The notes beneath the pieces are model-generated. The model saw only the letters and a program-made list of their open reading frames with translations, was not told the origin of the DNA and did no database searches. 64,000 nt of DNA from Xylaria sp. FL1777 (lineage: Eukaryota > Ascomycota > Sordariomycetes > Xylariales > Xylariaceae): positions 110,959 through 174,958 of the forward strand of contig MU400598.1 in assembly GCA_022578965.1 (NCBI GenBank), read 5' to 3'. The position numbers were made by a program, and so were the translations under genes. Positions 21,750-34,437 of this stretch are shown here, piece after piece. Within the stretch, counting starts at the first letter, position 1; each line of letters opens with the position of its first letter.

Positions 21750-24700
21750 GTTGAAAGGACAGGGATAACATTTAATGTGATGTTGATGGAAACCTATATA
21801 CCATGTAGCTTGAACCGAAACTATAACTACGCAAGCTCTAATGGGAGCATGAAACTCGAGTTTGTACAAGTTCTTGACCAGGTGTTATGACGAACGTCCT
21901 CGCAAACCCCTCGATGCTATGCAGCCGCGAGCTTCGAAGTATCACCTCATGTGATGTGGCCGCTCTTCTTTTGTGGCTTCCTCTGTCGTTCGTTGCCTAT
22001 ATCAAGCCCATAGTTAAGAAGGCGAAATACCCTTAAGAGTCCAGTTTAGCATCCCAAAGTAGCCCTTGACAATTGGTCACCCGGCGTCATCATTGTGGGT
22101 CTTGCTTTATTACCAAAGCTCGCTGGTCGCTCGCATGGCGTCCCGGGAAATTCGTGCGAGATCATTGATCAGATAAGTGTATCCTAGAGGGAAGTTTATC
22201 ATGCACAGAGAAGAGTGATCTTAATGTTAGGTACTTCTGCTCCGTCTTAAATCAATGGTGAATGTACGAAAATCGTAGAGCCAATCTTCTACCTCGTCGA
22301 TCATGATGACGATGAGTTAAGGCTGATGGCCATATTTAAATTGTGAGAGTATAGGAGAGAACTTCTAAGTGATATCGTATCCTGTCAAGCCTTGGACCTT
22401 ATGAGGTTTTATTAGATCCATGGATTTAGCTAGGAATCGAATTTCACATAGTAGCGGATAGATGCCAAGTTCTGTAATATTCGCATCTAGCTCAGTCAGA
22501 TTTGAGAACCAAACCAGTTAACCAGGGCTGACCACTGTGGTCGGAGCGTTGGGGGATCCATTCTAATTTACGCTTGTTCGGAATAGGCCAAAAGGATTTG
22601 ACTTAAAATAAGTTGTCAGAGTAACTTCTCGCAACAACGACCGTCGATGGTATCGCTGGAGTGAGGAATGGACGGCTACATATTCCGCTTTTATTAAAGC
22701 CATGAACGACTTCTTTGGTGCTCTGCCTGTGTTGATTCCATGCTGTAAAACTCGATAAATCAACCCAAGGTCTTGCTAAGGGGAAAGAATTTACTTTGCA
22801 GTCACGAGGATCAAGGAGGCCTTAAAGCAGCATCGATTACCTCTCAAATTATTTCTCGCTATTGGGCCATCTGATGGGGGTCTTCCAGCTGAACACGTCA
22901 GTCTACGAAATAGGATTGACGCATTTATCACAAATCATTATTCCCTGCCAAAAGGGGAAGTAACCAATTTTTTGTTACCGGTAAACACGAACACCTACCA
23001 GTGTTGTCGCCTGCTTATGTCTGTCTCGCTCCTAGGCGGCCGTAGGTGACCAGCTCGCTCATTTCTTTCTATGGCCTGGGTAGAAGCCCATGCTAATTTG
23101 CTTGTCTTGACTAGTTTTCAAGTCTATATCCGTCGTGCTTTGTAGATTGTAATTTTGTCACGATTACACATAAAACATCAACGCCATAACTACATAACTT
23201 AGAGGACACGCGAGGCCGGCGGATACACTGGGCCGTATACCTAGAACATGTGACTACCTTTACGTCTATTGGCTTTGTTTCATGTAGGGTGGTCCGTTAT
23301 GCGTAGCCGATATATTTTAGAAAGGGGACAATCCGTGCGCCTTCGAAGGTAGCGTCTGCCTCGCGTTATAACTAGCGATTGATACGATCTGGAACCCTCC
23401 CTCAGACGCTGCTAGGGCAGTATTGGTGAGCGCTAGCGCCGCCACTTTAGTTTTATGGCTTGCGAACTTCACGATACTTAGACGCACTGATACTGAGAGT
23501 ATGATGCCTCACACGGGTATACCCGATGACACATGCTGGGCCCCAGGCGGTAGTGTCAATGAAAATGATGGTTAGAAACCCCCACAACACGTCAGGTGTG
23601 CACCGATGGCTGACACCTTGGCGGGATGGACGTGTCTGTGTCGAAAGCCGTGTAGATAGGGTGCCTCATTCTCTTCATGATTGATTTGTTGTTGTCCATC
23701 GGCAGTCAGAAAGGCGAAACCCTATCGGGAGGCGCCCGGCCAAGTCTTGGTGGAGCTTGTCTATATTCTGACTGGCGATTCGATGGATGTGAGGAGGGGC
23801 AATTGGCCGAATCGCTGGGATCTACTAAGTAGCTACTTCTCGACTCGGCCCAAAGCTGATGAGTGAATTCTTTTTAGGGCTTTGTTTTCGGCGATCCTGG
23901 GATCCCCAAGTCTTGGAACCCTGTGTAAGTTTAGATACAATTTTCCCGGTTGCCGGTAACGAGACAGGGATATACTCAGCGGTTAGCTGATGCAACCTTG
24001 ACCTCTGTGCGAAGAGACTCCCATGAAATCCACATATGGGAGACTATCTCGTTGTCCGATCTCATCGTTCAGGGACACCCTGGCTCGCCTTATGTTGTTG
24101 TGTTTCTTCTGGGCTGATAGATGTCCGCGTAGCAGACCTGTAGCAGGATTTCGTACCTGTTGTATTGCTCGAGGCGTGGCGCTGGAATCTAGACTTTTTT
24201 CAGCTGTTGAATATATGGCCATGTCCATGAAACCACAACCCACCTAGCCTCACAGGGCAAAAATACCGTCTAGATAACAAGCTTTCAACCCCTGATCCCG
24301 ATCACTTGTCAGCTTAGCATGCAACGTGATTAGAAGAGGGGTTCAGATGACAGGCCAGACTAAGGCAATGGCACTGACATAGGGTCGTAGAGTGTTTTAT
24401 GTTCTCTGCCATGAATTATTCATGGTCTTAGTGAAAGCGTCGTCTTCATTACGTTTGGTGAAACTAATGGCAAGAATGCAAAAAGTACTGATCCTCATTC
24501 TCGGGCTCTGCTGCGCTATTCTGCCAGAAACGTCGTTCCACAATCTGCGACTTTGGAGTTGAATTAAGCTTCAGATAGTTCCGGTTTTGCGTGAAGTAAA
24601 GGAGAGTATGTAGTTGTGGTTGACGGAAAATCTAACTCCTTATACGCTGTTGGGCACGGCATCCTGCACGAGCGGAAGAAATAGGAACCAGACTGTGCCG

Positions 24701-25530
24701 CTAACCGTGATTTCCCTCTCTTGTCTGATATCTACGCCTCTAAATAGCGATAATTTCTTCCGTGACTACTCAAAGTCGAGCCAGAACTAACTCAGCTGGA
24801 CTTATGGGCCGTATGAAGGGCCATATAACTCACTAGATCCTGGCCTCACGTTTCAGCCAGTCGTGGCCAATTTCCATGATTTGAGAAAGAGAGGGACGTT
24901 ACAGTTACGTTGTAGTACTGAAGTATTGGGAATGGAACCTACGTAGTATCCTACCATCCCTTGCCTTCCAGATAGGAATCCCTGTAGGAGGACGGAAGTT
25001 CTCTCGTTGGTCGCCTGCTGTATGCCTTTTTGGTATAAGTTGAAGCATCTACTAATACCTGACACACACACATACCCGATCTTTATACCAACCAAAGACA
25101 AAGGCCATTTCGAGGCTCGACTCTATCTTCTTAGCAACTTAACACGTTCTTTCGAGAGCTCACATTCCATACCAAATCCCGATGGTTGATCTAAGCTCTC
25201 GATGCAAACGAAAACCATTCCTTCACCACAATCACCTCGTGGAACTTGCTGATGAACAGGATGAGGTCAGTAGTTGTTTGCAGCCGATTGATTAGTATGG
25301 AAAAACCTTGCATAGTTAGTACTCATAGATGAACCTGCTAGTTACACTGTTGCCAATATCCAAAAACTCTGCCGCCACTACGCACGCCAGGTGCTCTTGG
25401 GATGCCAACCCGACAACGCTATGCCGAACAAGAAAGATGCCGTATATATCAGTGGGTATTATGGGTGGCTAAACAGGCACGAGGTCTTCATTTCCAGGTG
25501 CACTTTCCCTTGATCTAACAGCATTAGTGC
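21750..25530. other. Long gene-poor interval
   Basis: About 3.8 kb without a confident gene. An ATG-less open frame at 22800-23049 reads as plausible protein after a tttgcag acceptor, but has no partner exon. Two coding-like exons at 25182-25483, just before the hydrolase, are listed separately. No transposon ends, tRNA or repeat array seen. Confidence 0.45.
25182..25483 (+). CDS. Possible upstream exons (two) spliceable to the alpha/beta hydrolase
   Basis: Exon 25182-25265 begins with ATG and encodes a His-rich basic start (HHNHLVELADEQDE). A 50-base GT..AG intron leads in phase 0 to 25316-25483, which contains NIQKLCRHYARQVLLGCQ. A GTCTTC donor at 25484 and an AG at 25526-25527 would join it in phase 0 to the hydrolase three bases before its ATG at 25531. 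The amino-acid sequence is protein-like, but I do not recognise it securely. It faintly recalls the N-terminal region of fungal HECT E3 ligases, from memory only. It could be a fused N-terminal module, a relic of another gene, or chance. Confidence 0.4.
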
Positions 25531-27007
25531 ATGGCTATGGCAATTCCAGATCAAATCTCTTACCTGGAGAAACCCCTGAACCCATACATCATGGACTACG
25601 ACTTGGGTTTACGACCATACTCTGAGTCAGAGACTCGTCGGTGGTACCACTTGGAGAAGACCAACAGCATAAAACGGGCTGATTGGCGTTCTCAGCGGAA
25701 AAGACGTAATATGAAGATGCCAACTGACGAGTACATCTGGCATAAGTACGGACTGCTTCAAGACACTCGACAAATTCCGAGGGATGTTTCTTGTCGCGGT
25801 CCTGATTACCAAAACTTACTTGACAACAAGGTCATCGACGAAAATATCGACATCGTCATCGCTTACAAAACAGCAATACAGAGAGCCGAGCTCGGAACTC
25901 TCCCATGCATATTCTATATTCATGGTGGATGTCGCTATGGTACGTATTAAATTGTCCCGTGCCCAACCCCATAATGTTCTTTTCTCGTACGGTCTAGCAG
26001 GTTCTATAATACTGAACTTACTGACTTCGACTAACATGTTCCTAATGCACGCAGGAGGCACCCCGTACTCGGGTTTGTTTGAGCGAGTTAAGGAATGGGC
26101 CTCTTATTTCAATGCAATCGTTATTAGCGTCGACTACCGCCTATCGCCGAACGAATCGAACGAGTCACCTACGGGCGAAGAGCCTACCAACGACTGCTTT
26201 GACGCCTTGACATGGGTCTACCATCGCCTTGGAGCGGACGATGATGATATCCTGAAATATGGTGATCGGACAAAGATCATCGTCTTTGGGACCTCGGCCG
26301 GGGGTGGTTGTAAGTATGGTTCCGAGTTATTTTCATCTGGTTCTAGCCATCCCCGAGAGTGAGATGTCCCTGGTTAGGCGGTTAGGTGTCTGAAGAGCTT
26401 TGTGTGCTATCGAAACTCGCAGTTTGTACACGAATTATTGACCCTGGAAATTGTAGTGGCGGCCTCGACTGTCCTAAAATGGTGCCACGAAAGACGTGAA
26501 GGACCTGGCAGAACGCTCGGTGATCTCTATGGACTAGTCCTGGAAGCGCCTCAGCTGGACGACCGGTGCAACACCAAGTCCCACGACAAGTTCAACAAGG
26601 GGAACATGTTCGCATCGCAGGACGCGGTGCAAGGATGGAACGCGTCGCTTGGAGCGCGCAGGGGGACTGAGCACGTCAGCATGTTTGAGGCTCCAGCTCG
26701 GGCGTCGGATGCGGATGTCAAAGGCTTCCCTCCGACCTATGTTGAAGTGGGAACGGCGGAACCTTTTCGAGACGAGGTTGAGAATTTCTATAACACGCTC
26801 CGAAGCGCGAATGTGGAGGTCGAAATGAATGTCTGGGTCGGAGGTTTCCACGGATTCTTCACGGCAGACCCCAATGCGCTCGTTTCGAGGGTTTGTAACC
26901 TCACGAAACTAAGGTGGCTCTGTCGACGATTAGAAGTCCAGGACAAGGACATCGAAAGTGAGTACGAGAGAGTCAAGGGAGCGTATGATGCTAGGTCTAA
27001 GGCATAG
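25531..27007 (+). CDS. Alpha/beta hydrolase fold-3 (hormone-sensitive-lipase type) esterase
   Basis: Carboxylesterase or lipase of the HSL-like family. Exons 25531-25939, 26055-26309, 26457-27007; 404 residues from the ATG at 25531. Visible motifs: oxyanion HGG at about residue 131, nucleophile Ser217 in GTSAGGG, Asp327 in GTAEPFRDE, His353 in GGFHGF, so the catalytic machinery is intact. The first Gly of the oxyanion loop region is split by intron 1. That intron (25940-26054) is strikingly similar to intron 3 of the unrelated M28 peptidase at 3617. No signal peptide in this model; two extra exons upstream could extend it to 489 residues. The substrate is unknown, and there are no biosynthetic genes next to it. 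Confidence 0.9.
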
Positions 27008-28159
27008 GGAGAGCATAGAAAAGGCATAGAAAAGGACTGGTGATGAGAGGCGGTCCAAACACAGGATTGGCAAAAACAGATTCTCTCCAAGTTTTCAGGG
27101 CCGCCAAGTATTCAAATGGAAAGGGGGAGAGTTCGACTTTTGATTGTCAAGTATTGTGACAGGTCTCATTTCACAACGTCTACATAGACCATAACCCGTG
27201 GTGACCACATGCAGTTAGATGGTATGGTAGATACCTTTACTACAACATTGAACATGACCTCGGGAGTATGTAGGCATGTCCTACCACCACCACAAGAAGA
27301 GCCGATGTCAACCTTGAGGGTAGTTGGCTGGTGTTGTAAAAAGGAGCTAAGTACATAAGTATATTACCTAAGGTGCCTTAGGTATCTACCGAGTATCTAA
27401 TGCATGTATGTAAGTAGGAGGTGGTATGTTTATATAAGTTTGATGTACTTATCGTGTATTTGTACTGCACGCGACAATAACATACTACCTACTGCGTACT
27501 CCCATGCAGGGGTATAAAGTGTTGCTGGTCAGGTATTTGCGGGCTGGCATCGGCGTAACGGGGTTCAGGCGAGGTAAACAGGCGATTTTGGCTTAGCGGT
27601 TTTGCGGTTTTGGTGTAAGTATCGCGAGACGAAATACTTCTGCCCGTGGGGCAAAGGTGTTAGCGCGCCAAGAATACCTGACAAGGAACACTTTACTGAA
27701 CACAGACTGCGTATGTATTGAGGTGCCTTATAGGCCATTGTACCAGTACTATAGGTACATACAAGTACCACCACTCAAATAGGTACCGGTTTGGGGCCCC
27801 GGTATCTTAACCTATCTACTTACCTAGTAACATGAGAGGTAGCGGTGGTTTCGTATGACGCACGCACCGCAATCCAAGGTCCCCGTGCGTGCTGCCAAAG
27901 TGCAAAATCCCACTCGTCATCGCGGTTCCGGCTCTCCAGTAGCCGACACCCACTTTCGCCCACTTTCTTGGCCCAGCCATTATCATCATCGTCGCTTCTC
28001 CGTGCTGTAGCTTCAACCCTCCAGCAACCCACCTAACCTCCCTTAGTTCCCTTCCTTCACATCCCGACTCGACCTCCAGTCTGTCTATACCTAACCTAGG
28101 CCACCTCCGTTGCTCTCGACCACATCACCCATAACATCGTATCGCGCCATTATTCTGCT

Positions 28160-28195
<36 letters not shown>

Positions 28196-28249
28196 TTCGC
28201 CGTCGCCCCCGCCGTATATTAGCTCTTCTACTCTTATAGTATAGGCACC
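27008..28249. other. Intergenic region with TAGGTA words and a GTC microsatellite
   Basis: No gene. TACCTA/TAGGTA words recur at about 27340-27420 and 27750-27830. A GTC/TCG trinucleotide run lies at 28158-28194, about 55 bases before the start of the membrane-protein gene, probably in its 5' leader. Confidence 0.55.
28158..28194. repeat. GTC trinucleotide microsatellite
   Basis: About twelve uninterrupted GTC units just upstream of the Pom33/Tts1-type start codon. It produces a poly-Arg false ORF on the minus strand. Confidence 0.9.
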
Positions 28250-29487
28250 ATGGCGCCGCCTCCCTCTGCCAACCTGCCTCTCGGCGAGAGAATCTTAGCT
28301 CTCGCCCAAACACTGCAATGTATGCCACCCGTCTCTCCCACCACACTGACTCGGCCTGGCACCGTCGCTAACCTCGACGCGCCCGGCACAGTTGCTTGGT
28401 TTAGCGGGTACGTGAGATATCAAGTCACCTTAGCCCAGACCCCCACCGCGACCCGAGCTCGACCAGATCTCACCACTAGATCTCACCCCTAGCCCTTGCT
28501 CGCTCCCTTGCTCGCTCCCATCCGGCATCGATAATATCGACAACAACACCAACGATGCCAACAATAGTAGCAACACTCGCAGCAATGCCGCCACCAATGG
28601 CTGTCGCTGCGTCACCACCCGCAGGACAAGGCTAACTGTGCTTTCTCTGACAGGCATCTGGTTCTCATACTGTGCATCGTCCGCTACACCTTATCGTACA
28701 TAACATTCAACTACTACAGTAGCTGGGCCCGGTTCACCTACCGGGTCTCTTTCCTCTCGGCCGCCCTGACCTACGGCATAGTCGTGTACAAGACGTGGCG
28801 TGCGAGGCAAAAGGTCGGCGCCAAATACCCCGGTGGCGTTATAGGCATCTTGTCCGACGAGAACGTCCAGTATCTTGGTACGTAGGGTCATCCGATACTC
28901 CTCACCGCCTGTGCTCTACATGACCCCACTAACCCGCGGCCTGTCCATGCGCAGCCCTGGCCCTCGTCTGGCTTCTTGCGCCGCAATATCCTTTTGCGCT
29001 ACTGCCCTACGGCATCTACTCTGTCTTTCACGTTGCGACTTACCTGCGCAGCAATGTCATCCCGACCATCCAACCCAAGGCCTCCACTGGCCCTGCTGGT
29101 GCCAAGTCGCAAGCCAGTCCCATCTCTGAAGCTATTGGCTCCTTTGTCAAGTCTTACTACGACGCCTCTATGTCCATTGTCTCGGGACTAGAGATTTTCC
29201 TCTGGTTTCGCATCCTTCTTTCTGCCGTGTTCTTCCAGAGCCGCTCTTGGCTGCTCCTCGGCTTGTACACCGCTTTCCTTCGAGCCCGTTTCGCTCAGAG
29301 CTCCCACGTTCAGAATTCTTTCAACGGATTGGAACTGCGTGTGGACTCGATAGTGGGCGCTCAAGGCACTCCACCAGCTGCCCGGTCTATCTGGGAAGGC
29401 ATCAAGGGGGGGGCGCGCCAATTCCACGCTGTAACCGATTTTAGCAAATACACGAACGGCTCTGGTGTACCAAAAAAGACATCCTAG
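28250..29487 (+). CDS. POM33: Pom33/Tts1/TMEM33-family ER and nuclear-envelope membrane protein
   Basis: Membrane protein of the tubular ER and nuclear envelope, which in yeasts assists nuclear pore assembly and ER shaping. Exons 28250-28319, 28392-28407 (16 bases), 28654-28877, 28955-29487; 280 residues, the family length. The joined N-terminus AQTLQFAWFSGHLVLILCIVRY is only obtained with the 16-base exon. Hydrophobic spans lie at about residues 27-45, 55-75, 100-120 and 175-210, followed by the soluble tail typical of the family (AQSSHVQNSFNGLELRVD). Intron 2 is 246 bases, long for this window. TAGGTA words and a GTC microsatellite lie upstream. Confidence 0.88.
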
Positions 29488-30970
29488 GCACGGGGCGATC
29501 ACGGCCTTATTCGAAGTGTTGATTCAGAACATGCACGATGGAATGGGGACGAGATAGAAACTGAAGCCACGCTTAAGAAAAAAAAGGTTGTCGACTGGAC
29601 CTATAAGTTATCAGCCTTGGCTGGAGAAGTGTGAGCGGGAGACGGACCGAATACAAGATGAAAAATAGTGATGACAACCGGAGTCATGCATGGAAGGGGC
29701 GGGAAAACTGTTGGCCTTGGGGTTTTGATTCTGGTTTGTCCAGGAGTTTGGTGAATGGTCAGTGTAGGGCAAACAAATTAAGTGCTTTTTGCATTTTTTT
29801 GTCTCTTTTGCTACTGTGAAATATTGCAAATTTCCCACCTACGATCAATCCCAAGGTGATGTCATTCCCCCATCCTGTTTGATTCACAGTCTCAACTCAT
29901 AATGGAGACCAGGCTAAAAAAACTAGTGCACATATGCAGCTCGGACCTCCTAGTCTCACGGTGGATGTAACAGTATTCGATCTGTGCAGACTTGACTTTT
30001 ACTTTTATACAGTACCCCGTTGGCTTATCCTGTTCAGTCCGCCCACCCTTAGGGAGACGAGATGTCCACGGCTGTGCTAAATAACGACTGCTTTTTCCAT
30101 GTCACTCTGTGGTGATATCTAGGGAGAAATTTGGGTAATTGCTTCATCAGGGTTATATTAAGTCTATGTTTGGTATCTATGGAGGTTATATATGAGGTTC
30201 TTTGAATATTATGCTCGGTATTACGATCCTCTCGACAGTTAATACACGCTATATGTAGTACAAAGTGCAAGATATATCCTTCGAGCGAGAAAAGGCAATC
30301 CCACAGAGTTACGGTATTAGTTGTCTATTCACATATCCAAGCGGCCCGTCCATTTTCACTCTCGGCACAGCCACGACACAGGTTTTCGGTTATAGTAGCG
30401 CATTTTAGGACTATAGGCTTATACATACTCATAAGTACCCGCGAGATGGAGACGTATCAACTATGTATATGTGAGACCCAGTTGGCTATGTTCGTTTCCA
30501 TCATGTCGTTTAGTCTCTAAGATCAGGCGGACAAGCTGTCCATAGTATTGTAAAATCTGTACAGTATGTAACACTACAAAATTTACGGCAGGGTATGCTG
30601 TTTCATGATTTTCTAGCCGTCTGCAATGATTAAGCAGGGCGCTTTGTGACAGAATAACCGGACGTGATACTGGATTATGCTAACAACAAAGGGACTACTA
30701 TAGCTTAATACCGCAAACATCGATACTCTTTGAGGGAATCGACATTCAACAACTACCTTTCGGCTAATTACAAAGTTGTCGATAAAGTGAACGAGCTATG
30801 AAATGTCGATAGTTCAATACTATTTTCTTTATGTAGTATTATGCTACTGCATGTTAAGTTCTTTTTGCTATGCATAGTAGTCCGCGTGCTCACTGAGTCT
30901 ATTTAGAAATTATCCCGTAGATCGGTGCGAAACCACGGCCCATTGAATTAGCGCGAGCTATCAGTAGACC
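29488..30970. other. Intergenic spacer
   Basis: About 1.5 kb, AT-rich, with many stops. I see no gene, repeat array or RNA gene. It separates the membrane-protein gene from the amidoligase gene. Confidence 0.5.
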
Positions 30971-33888
30971 ATGAGCAACGATGATCCCGACAATCATTAT
31001 CCTTACCCTACGAAGGGTGTGACCTACGCTGAGCCGCCATGGATTGCAGATTTCAGCCATTTCCATGTGGATTCATATGAGGGTGAGGACGAGGATGAAG
31101 ATGAGGATGAAGATGAGGATGATGAATTTGATGGAACCGATGACAGCGATGAAACTTTTGAAACTGATGACGACGAAGGTCCAACAGACGGGGAAGGACC
31201 AGGTGACGATCCACCTGTAGAGTCTGATCTTGATCAGGGAACTTTCGGAGTCGAGCTGGAATTCCTTGTTGTCCAGTGCCCGAAGGTTAAAAAATCTACC
31301 GGAGGACAGTTTGTAACCGTGGATCAACATCCAAATGACTCTAGGTGGCTCTCGAGAAATATGTCGACTTGGGAACTAGAACATATGACAAACAAAGTGC
31401 TACAGGGGTACGATGTGGAACTGTTACTTGATAGGAATGGTACCTACTGCGATTATGAGAATGAAGACGGGGATGCGAGGCGTTCCCAATATTCGAGGGT
31501 AAGAGATGTCGCCAGTCGCACAGCTGTTTCACTACCGGCTCCGAGAGCACACTAATTTCCTTTTAATCATCGTCCTTGTTCATGTATATGGCAGTGGGGT
31601 CTTATGATGACCTCAGATCTTAACCGCGGCGTGTAGTAACTAACTTGAGATATTACTAGACAAAGTTGACTCGCGTCCTCAGAGACAGGGGATTGGTGGT
31701 AATTAAGTGCCCCGAACGAGATATAGACCCAAACGAAGAGTTCTGCAAACAGGTACCGATCAACGATTTTAGCGAGAGCGAAGATAGCGACGACGAGCGT
31801 GAGGAAGATTTCCCTAATTCGGTTCGACTTGCAAACTTTACTAGTAGCTATGATTATGATCAATCCAAAAGCTTAAACAACAATGTTTCAGCAGCTCTGT
31901 TAAAATGGCAAGACGACTATGAGAATTATCACCGAGAGAATGACCTGAAGATATATAGAACGCGAGAGAGGGATGTAAAGAACTTGACGGATCAAGATCG
32001 ATTTACTGTTAGGGGGTGGCAGACCATGTCCAAGGCTCAGTCTCGACATCTCAAAGCGGCACTTGTGGAGAGGCTCCGTGTCTTACGGGGCACGTCGAAG
32101 CAGCAAAGAGAAGATGAGCGAAATGGGCAGGTTAGTTATTTGAGCCTTTTATCCCGCCTCTTAGCATTTATCAGAACTACGGACTGTCGAAGCGGGGATG
32201 TTCTTCTCTTGACCCTTCCGCAAACTCCCCATAAATCTGAATAATTCTTACCATATGCGGATAGTATTAACTCGAGTGATTTAAATAGGTCGACCCGCTA
32301 CATGTGCCTGTCCCAGGACTTAAGTCTCAATACAAAGCTTGGACGGTAACGATCGATTTATCGGTAGACGGCAACGGTATGACCAAGAAAAGATACGCGA
32401 ATACAGACAGCGAGGCGCCATGGGATGAATATTTTGTGAGTTACCCCTGGAGTTAGTTTGTTCCCGTCTTGGCCGTTTCTATTTCTTGTCAGGGGCAACG
32501 AACATGTCTCGGGAACATACATAACTCCTGAAACTTGCCGTACGTATATCACTAGAAAGAGCCATTACTGATTCCAGCGATCTATAGTGGTTTGGAGCAG
32601 AAGTTGTGAGCCCAGTCCTCCCGATGGGAGATGAGCGATCCAGAGAAGTCATCAGAGTTGCCTGTGGAAGTCTTCGAGATGCATTACGCTGCCATAAGCC
32701 CATGCAGGTCTCGACGGGTCTGCACGTTCATCTAGGTCATACCAAAGGCTGGTCCCTCTTTCAGGCTAAGCGGTTTGCCACTTTCTGGTTTTTGGCAGAG
32801 AAGACAATTCTCCAGCTACACAGGATAGACCGCGACGAGGATATGAAGGTGAGCTAAGAGTTCCTTTATTATAGTGTCTTAAACTTGAAGCTTGCCAAAG
32901 GAGGTGTATGTGTCCCTCACGCGAGAGGTATTGGAGTCAAGTTGTTTGGCGCGTCAATAAATATTCCCGCTCACTGGTGATTTTCGGCTCGCTAACTATA
33001 TACTGGAAGTGGTGTGCAAAACTTAGAGGAGGTAGCTGCCTATGGCGTGCCTTGTGAGTAATTTCCAATAATACTAGTAGTTCATACAAGATCGATGGCT
33101 CACATTGTACAGGTTCTCTGACGACAACGAAGAACGGCGTGGGTGCGCGGACACGATACGGAATCAGCACCCGCCACGCCAACGGCAACGTTACGAGGCC
33201 GACTTTCAGGATCATGTGCCGTTAGACAAAATTACATTCAATGAAGGGCAATTCTTATATTACATATGGCAATTTGAGAGTCTCGACGAACTAAACTACG
33301 GGCTGGGAGAAAGTCGATGGTGCAGAACGGGTATCAAATGGCGAATTCGGGGGAAGAATAGCTCACTTGACAGCTATCGGCAGAGACGCCATGTGACGAA
33401 GCAGCCAGGAACGATAGAAGCCCGAATTATGCATGGTACGCTCGATGCTGACCATATCAACAACTGGGTTGTGGTGCTGGAGCATATTGTTCATCTAGTT
33501 CGGAACGTGTCGAACGATGACTTCCACCAATTCCTCATCCAATTTCTAGCACGCAAAACACCTGATGGACTCCTTACTTTGCTTGAGGTGCCTGATGGCG
33601 TCAGGGAGTATTGGCAAGACCCCAAGAGAAGAGACAGCGAAAATCAGTACTGGGAATATCCTGACAAGGACATGGTTGACTGGACCGACCCGTTTAGTAA
33701 GTGGTCTCCTTAACCCGATCACTTCGCTTCCCTGTTCATTTCAATAGGTGGAAACCTTCTATCCTGGGTAGTAACTCACACATGATTTTACAATATTCCC
33801 AAAATTTTCAGAGATATCACGCTAACCTCCAACTGTTGTCGCAGTGGTGCCTGGTCATAAAGCTACTCATGGCTCATTCTGGGATTGA
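30971..33888 (+). CDS. Amidoligase-family enzyme (putative carboxylate-amine ligase)
   Basis: Member of the fungal amidoligase family (COOH-NH2 ligase fold), predicted to form amide bonds with ATP; substrate unknown. Phase-consistent exons: 30971-31498, 31660-32130, 32289-32435, 32588-32848, then 32891-32976, 33010-33053, 33091-33696 and 33845-33888; about 728 residues. Family hallmarks in order: FGVELEFLV near residue 95, YKAWTVTIDLSVDG, GAEVVSPVLP, STGLHVHLG, HRIDRDED, and GTIEARIMHGTLDADHINNW near the end. The N-terminus has an acidic EDEDED repeat. Exons 5 and 6 (32891-33053) are the weak part, because their introns are 33 to 42 bases and another acceptor at 33113 changes phase. The 3' exon is proposed because a strong GTAAGT at 33697 joins to GHKATHGSFWD; otherwise the frame stops at 33713. 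Confidence 0.8.
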
Positions 33889-34437
33889 AATTCCTAGAAT
33901 GGTGTGTTTTTTATTAAATAAAAGGAAACTGTACCTCAAGATCAGCCGTTTATAATATCCCGTATAGATACTAAAGAAATCACCATCATCATTATAGTTA
34001 TTTTTACCTGAAGGCTTTTGTCGAGCATCAGTCCTAGTATACATACCGCATTTGCTATTTTTAGTATATAAATACTACGTATTTCCATAGTACCTATCCT
34101 TGTACTACGTAGCAGCTAGTAATATTTTCCTTCACACTAGCCTCATTATAGTATAGCTTAGGCTCAATCAATGACGTAAGTCTAATAACTTGTTGATAAA
34201 TCTCCACCCAGATAAGATATTCGCTACCCACGTCATTACTATGGTCATACCTTGCTATACGCCGCTTCATACTGTAAGAAACCATATAACCACGCCAAAC
34301 GTATGAGATCAACTCGGATCGACAATCAATAATCTCGCTTCGTACTTATCAGATAATTATGTAATGCTGCGTCTGTACGGCTCACGGCCTGTCTCAAATC
34401 CGAAACCCCAAATCCCATACCGCGATTCTTTATAGTC
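33889..34437. other. Intergenic spacer
   Basis: About 550 bases, very AT-rich at 33950-34200. No coding signal or repeat. It presumably holds the PTEN-like gene promoter. Confidence 0.5.
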
